From Myxococcales bacterium (GTDB lineage Bacteria > Desulfobacterota_B > Binatia > UBA1149 > SPBQ01), in the NCBI GenBank assembly GCA_004525875.1, contig SPBQ01000074.1, positions 1 through 8,561 of the forward strand: 8,561 nt of DNA. The letters are read 5' to 3'. The notes under the pieces were generated by a model. That model was not told the DNA's origin. It was given only the letters and a program-made list of their open reading frames with translations, and searched no databases. Both the position numbers and the translations under genes were made by a program. Position 1 is the stretch's first letter, and each line of letters starts with the position of its first letter. This document shows, in pieces, positions 6,467 to 8,561 of the stretch.

Positions 6467-6780
6467 TCATCGAGCGCCGCCGAGGAACCCGAGCGCAGCG
6501 CGGGCGAGGATGAGCCAGACCGCCAGCGTGGAGATGAGGTAGAGGTAGAACCGCAGCATTACGAGATTGACCGTGCAATGGACCGCACTGTGCAACACGC
6601 GAAAGGCTACGAAGACCCAGGCGGTGAGACCTGGGCCAGCGCGCCCGGTATCGTGAGCTTTTCCGGGCCGATGTCGTTGTTCGTGAGGAAGCTGATGCGG
6701 CGGATGAACATGTACGTCCAGACCAGCACTGTCAGCAGCATCGTCGCGAAGACCGGACCGAAGATCGCCGTCTGTGTCAT
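6467..6780 (-). pseudogene. MAPEG family gene with internal deletion and frameshift
   Basis: MAPEG proteins are small four-helix membrane proteins, several using glutathione. The 5' part (6780-6607) is intact: ATG with AGGAGA upstream, MTQTAIFGPVFATMLL, WTYMFIRRISF and LTIPGALAQVSPP, then frameshifted codons and a TAG at 6607-6609. The 3' part continues in another minus-strand frame from about 6622 to the TGA at 6467-6469: AWVFVAFRVLHSAVHC, then LRFYLYLISTLAVWLILARAALG, the typical last helices. Missing between SPP and AWVF is the usual middle with the SNPSDN/FKNLFE-type segment and the second helix, estimated at 30-40 residues. The two halves meet within about 6619-6627. The 3' half alone contains a 30-codon ORF (6559-6467) that is probably not a gene. 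The neighbour upstream is the RidA-family gene, 83 bp away. Confidence 0.85.
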
Positions 6781-6803
6781 CGTCTCTCCTGGCTATCGAG
6801 CTC

Positions 6804-6816
6804 GACCGATTCGGTC
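6804..6816. promoter_or_regulatory. 13-bp palindrome ahead of the MAPEG relic
   Basis: GACCGATTCGGTC is a perfect odd-centred palindrome (6-bp arms) located 24-36 bp before the MAPEG ATG. A further GACCGG lies at 6824-6829, giving three related half-sites. It could be an operator for the former MAPEG gene or a small RNA hairpin. No bound factor can be named. Confidence 0.35.
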
Positions 6817-6831
6817 CTAGAATGACCGGTT

Positions 6832-6856
6832 GCCGACGCGCTCGCCGAGCGCCGGC
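6832..6856 (-). terminator. GC-rich hairpin just after the RidA-family gene
   Basis: Starting about seven bases after the stop codon, GCCG and GCGCTC pair with GAGCGC and CGGC around a 3-nt loop, with a 2-nt bulge on one arm: roughly ten base pairs, nearly all G-C. No U-tract follows on the minus strand, so termination may be partial or Rho-assisted, or the hairpin may protect the transcript 3' end. Confidence 0.45.
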
Positions 6857-6863
6857 TCAGCGT

Positions 6864-7259
6864 CTACACGCGCGCGATACACTTGATCTCGATCAACAGC
6901 TCGGGCATTGCGAGCGCGGCAACCTGAACCATCGTCTGCGTCACGTCCGGGTTGCCCCCGTAGGCTTCCGCTCGAATCCCGAACAGCTGCTCGATATTCC
7001 CCATCGCTTCCTGGATATCCGTGAGTAGCAGCATCTCGTCGACGATGTTCTCCATCGCGGCGTCGAACCCGGCGAGCACTTCCTTCACGTTGGCGTAGGC
7101 CTGACGAACCTGTGCGCCGAGATCACCTGCTCCGACGACGTTCCCTTCGTTGTCGAGGCTCACCTGTCCTGAGAGATAGATCGTGTCATCGATCTTGACG
7201 CCGTTGGCGATGAATTCCTTGAACGGCCCGAAGCGGACCGCCTGCCTGTTCGTTGTCAT
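6864..7259 (-). CDS. RidA/YjgF/YER057c family protein lacking the catalytic Arg
   Basis: This encodes a 131-residue protein of the Rid family, normally a trimer with ligand sites between subunits. Family features are TIYLSGQVSLD (26-36), the AQVRQAYANVKEVL helix (49-62), the MENIVDEMLLLTD segment (69-81) and the C-terminal VQVAALAMPELLIEIKCIA (111-129). E. coli RidA uses Arg105 to hold the carboxylate of 2-aminoacrylate-type imines; in my alignment that position is Gln108 (TQTMVQV in place of ARSCVEV), while the later Glu of the IEI strand is kept (Glu124). It is therefore probably a Rid subgroup other than archetypal RidA, and imine deaminase activity is doubtful. Length is normal. The ATG at 7257-7259 follows an AAGGA about ten bases upstream. 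A putative promoter and a palindrome lie upstream. Confidence 0.93.
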   Translation of the reverse strand: MTTNRQAVRFGPFKEFIANGVKIDDTIYLSGQVSLDNEGNVVGAGDLGAQVRQAYANVKEVLAGFDAAMENIVDEMLLLTDIQEAMGNIEQLFGIRAEAYGGNPDVTQTMVQVAALAMPELLIEIKCIARV

Positions 7260-7553
7260 GGTTTCTCGTCCTTTGGTTCCGGTCGCAATACGGCCGTCGG
7301 GTTACGCACTCGTTGCTCGTACGAGTCGTCCGGTGGCCTAACGTACTACGAGATGAGCTGCAGTGTGCCAACTCCACCTCGACCCGCGGACCGACTGCGC
7401 GAAAGGGTCTTCCAGGCGATGAGCCGGATAGTGATCTGGTCGCGCGCGGCTCCGAAGCGCGCTGCCAGACCTGGAATGCGTCGGGCGGATGGAAAGCGCG
7501 ATCACGGTTCGGGGGCCCGACGAGCATCAGACCGCCAGCCGTCGCCCGGCAAG
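7260..7553. promoter_or_regulatory. Non-coding stretch with possible promoter of the RidA-family gene
   Basis: No frame in these 294 bp resembles a known protein. On the minus strand TTGGCA (7366-7371), a 17-bp spacer and TAGTAC (7343-7348) form a plausible but weak sigma-70 promoter, with a start expected near 7336. The perfect palindrome CTCGTACGAG (7316-7325) would lie shortly downstream of that start, where a repressor could act. A GTTAGGC heptamer at 7337-7343 resembles an integron core but has no partner at the right distance. The part from 7344 to 7553 holds nothing I can name. Confidence 0.35.
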
Positions 7554-7799
7554 CTACGCAGCCAGTCGGAGCGCCACGTAGGGAGCGAGATTGAAGACGA
7601 AAATCGCGATCTTGTACTGCGCGAGGTACTGAAAATAGGCGCGAGAGAGATCCTCGTCGGGAAGGTCGAACATTCTCGCGTGGATTCTCTTGATCGGTCT
7701 GCCCAGAACGATCAAGAGGACGGATGCGAACATCAGCATCCCCATATTCAAGACCGTGCACCAACCGAGAACCGCACTGACCGTCTGTACTGAGTCCAA
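7554..7799 (-). CDS. DUF6868 family small membrane protein
   Basis: This encodes an 81-residue protein with two hydrophobic spans, about 8-32 and 62-79, joined by a charged loop. The loop motifs RIHARMF (38-44) and DLSRAYFQYLAQYKI (50-64), followed by FVFNLAPYVALR, match the family annotated as DUF6868 as I remember it. No function is known for it. The first codon is TTG (7797-7799), chosen because AAGGAGG lies nine bases upstream at 7809-7815, there is no in-frame ATG until Met19, and Met19 would cut the first helix. A perfect hairpin lies just before the Shine-Dalgarno site. The SRPBCC gene is 92 bp upstream and about 290 bp without a gene follow. The membrane topology is read from hydrophobicity only. 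Confidence 0.85.
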   Translation of the reverse strand: MDSVQTVSAVLGWCTVLNMGMLMFASVLLIVLGRPIKRIHARMFDLPDEDLSRAYFQYLAQYKIAIFVFNLAPYVALRLAA

Positions 7800-7820
7800 T
7801 AGTTAGATCCTCCTTGCCCC

Positions 7821-7837
7821 GCACTCTTCCAGAGTGC
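7821..7837 (-). other. Perfect hairpin before the DUF6868 ribosome binding site
   Basis: GCACTCT (7821-7827) pairs perfectly with AGAGTGC (7831-7837) around a 3-nt loop. On the minus strand it ends five bases before the AAGGAGG element of the TTG-started gene. It may mark the 3' end of the SRPBCC transcript, stabilise a processed mRNA 5' end, or modulate initiation. There is no U-tract. Confidence 0.45.
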
Positions 7838-7891
7838 ACGGGACGCACAACGCGTGCCGAACGCTCGAGGCGGCTCGGCTCCAAGGGCCGG

Positions 7892-8320
7892 TCAGGCACC
7901 GCCTCCGTCGCCGGATCCCGTAACGTCACCACGCGTGAGGTACGCGCGCCACGGTGACCAGTAGAATTTCTCCCAGCCATGGCTGACGCCCGCGAAGTCC
8001 TCGTCGACCACGTTGACGTGAACAAGCTCGATGCGGCCGCCATTCCTCTCGGGCAAGAACGTGAGGACCAAGGTGGAGTCCGGGTCCGCGGTTCCCCAGT
8101 GGGGAGAACGCCACGATTGAACGATGAGGCGCTTGGGAACGACCTGGAGAATGGTGCCGCTGAGAACGTCGTTGAAGGCCCGGAATGGAGCGCCCGGTTG
8201 AGCCGAGATCGTAACCGGTGAGCCCGTGAACGCGCTGTGCTCGACGGGATCGAGATACATGTCGAACAGCCGGTCAGGAGGAGCGGGTAACGAGGCAGCC
8301 AGTTGAATCGTGCGAGGCAT
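7892..8320 (-). CDS. SRPBCC (AHSA1-type) domain protein
   Basis: This encodes a 142-residue single-domain protein of the START/Bet v 1-like SRPBCC superfamily, closest to the AHSA1 (activator of Hsp90 ATPase homologue) group, whose bacterial members bind hydrophobic ligands or have unknown roles. The pattern is complete: first strand and helix with APPDRLFDMYLDPVEHSAFTG (13-33), FNDVLSGTILQVVPKRLIVQSWR (49-71) with the typical G.I..V.P...I...W, then DSTLVLTFLPERNGGRIELVHVNV (81-104), and the long C-terminal helix HGWEKFYWSPWRAYL (114-128). The last 14 residues are Gly-rich and probably disordered. The ATG at 8318-8320 follows AAGGAAGG. It is 115 bp from the partial gene upstream and 92 bp from the DUF6868 gene, so it may be its own transcription unit. 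The ligand is unknown. Confidence 0.92.
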   Translation of the reverse strand: MPRTIQLAASLPAPPDRLFDMYLDPVEHSAFTGSPVTISAQPGAPFRAFNDVLSGTILQVVPKRLIVQSWRSPHWGTADPDSTLVLTFLPERNGGRIELVHVNVVDEDFAGVSHGWEKFYWSPWRAYLTRGDVTGSGDGGGA

Positions 8321-8435
8321 GAGGGCCTTCCTTTTCGAGCGCTGTGAGATTGATGGCTGGTTCTGGCTCTTGCGCTGCTTGACGTATCGCAGATGCGCGG
8401 GCGACGCACGGCGAGTCGGCAGCCCGGCGGCTATC
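8321..8435. other. Gap ahead of the SRPBCC gene
   Basis: This is a 115-bp gap between the partial membrane-protein gene and the SRPBCC gene. It holds the SRPBCC ribosome binding site (AAGGAAGG) at its low-coordinate end. I see no clear promoter, terminator or ORF in the rest. Confidence 0.4.
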
Positions 8436-8561
8436 TCAGTACCACCCCGACTCGCGCGTGGAGAAGAGAAACCACCAGAAGGACAAAGTGAAGAAGGCGA
8501 CTCCAGCAGCCGGGATCAGTAACCAGACCGTGCCTACGCCCCAGGCAAAGTAGATACCGAA
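8436..8561 (-). CDS. C-terminal end of a membrane protein (partial)
   Basis: The minus strand is open from the window edge to a TGA at 8436-8438, giving the last 41 residues of a protein whose start lies outside the window. It is strongly hydrophobic and aromatic: FGIYFAWGVGTVWLLIP, then GVAFFTLSFWWFLF, ending with the polar STRESGWY. This looks like one or two transmembrane helices and a short cytoplasmic tail. The composition is too specific for a chance frame in GC-rich DNA, where shadow frames are usually Arg-rich. Family and function cannot be told from this piece. Confidence 0.65.
   Translation of the reverse strand, partial: FGIYFAWGVGTVWLLIPAAGVAFFTLSFWWFLFSTRESGWY

Noticed and set aside
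6375..6470. A 31-codon ORF overlapping the MAPEG relic stop as ATGA
   Set aside because: It has no recognisable motif and its own upstream gene is broken; the overlap alone is weak evidence for a gene.
6467..6559. A 30-residue hydrophobic small protein
   Set aside because: The sequence is the last helix of the MAPEG family in frame with the preceding AWVFVAFRVLH segment, so it is a pseudogene remnant rather than an independent small protein.
7337..7808. GTTAGGC (minus, 7337-7343) and GTTAGAT (plus, 7802-7808) as integron core sites
   Set aside because: They are about 470 bp apart with a gene between, whereas attC cores are roughly 50-140 bp apart with paired inner boxes, which are absent. 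GTTRRRY heptamers are expected by chance several times in a window this size.
7186..8409. A 407-codon minus-strand open frame across several genes
   Set aside because: It is Arg/Ser-rich, shows no family similarity, and overlaps the RidA-family, DUF6868 and SRPBCC genes that are clearly real in other frames. Long chance frames are expected in GC-rich DNA.

Overview
This is an 8.6-kb window of GC-rich, tightly packed bacterial DNA. Every gene I can support reads from the minus strand, so transcription runs from high to low coordinates. The AqpZ-type aquaporin, glutathione-dependent enzymes (GST, MAPEG relic), a TIGR00027-type methyltransferase, a DUF6868 protein and an AHSA1/SRPBCC protein suggest a Gram-negative proteobacterium or a myxococcote-like lineage. 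The sequence alone does not fix the taxon.

Layout in the direction of transcription: the C-terminus of a membrane protein (8561-8436); an SRPBCC/AHSA1 protein (8320-7892); a small DUF6868 membrane protein with a TTG start (7799-7554); about 290 bp without a recognisable gene; a RidA-family protein (7259-6864); a MAPEG gene broken by an internal deletion (6780-6467); a 174-bp control region. Next comes a three-gene unit: a membrane-anchored unknown protein (6292-5645), a conserved soluble unknown protein (5630-5169) and a SAM methyltransferase (5169-4291). A second unit holds a limonene-epoxide-hydrolase-like NTF2-fold protein (4212-3829), a glutathione S-transferase (3811-3194) and a four-helix membrane protein (3177-2770). 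A third unit is a GDSL/SGNH esterase (2676-2014) and a GNAT N-acetyltransferase (2006-1485). Last come aqpZ (1389-700), a 3'-truncated group I haemoglobin gene (546 to about 400) and a DUF1330 gene (395-105).

The theme is small-molecule detoxification and stress housekeeping: glutathione conjugation, epoxide or small-ligand chemistry, ester hydrolysis, N-acetylation, RidA-type chemistry and water flux. Short gaps (7, 14, 16 and 17 bp) and one TGATG stop/start overlap support several small operons rather than one pathway. No transposase, integrase, CRISPR array, tRNA or rRNA is visible. The co-directional row of unrelated small genes resembles an integron cassette array, but I found no attC sites.

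The most notable points are two genes that lost internal or 3' segments by deletion (globin and MAPEG), an LEH-like protein whose catalytic Arg is replaced by His, a RidA homologue without the Arg that defines the imine deaminase, and an uncharacterised membrane protein/unknown protein/methyltransferase module. I see no clear evidence of a wholly new defence or mobile system.
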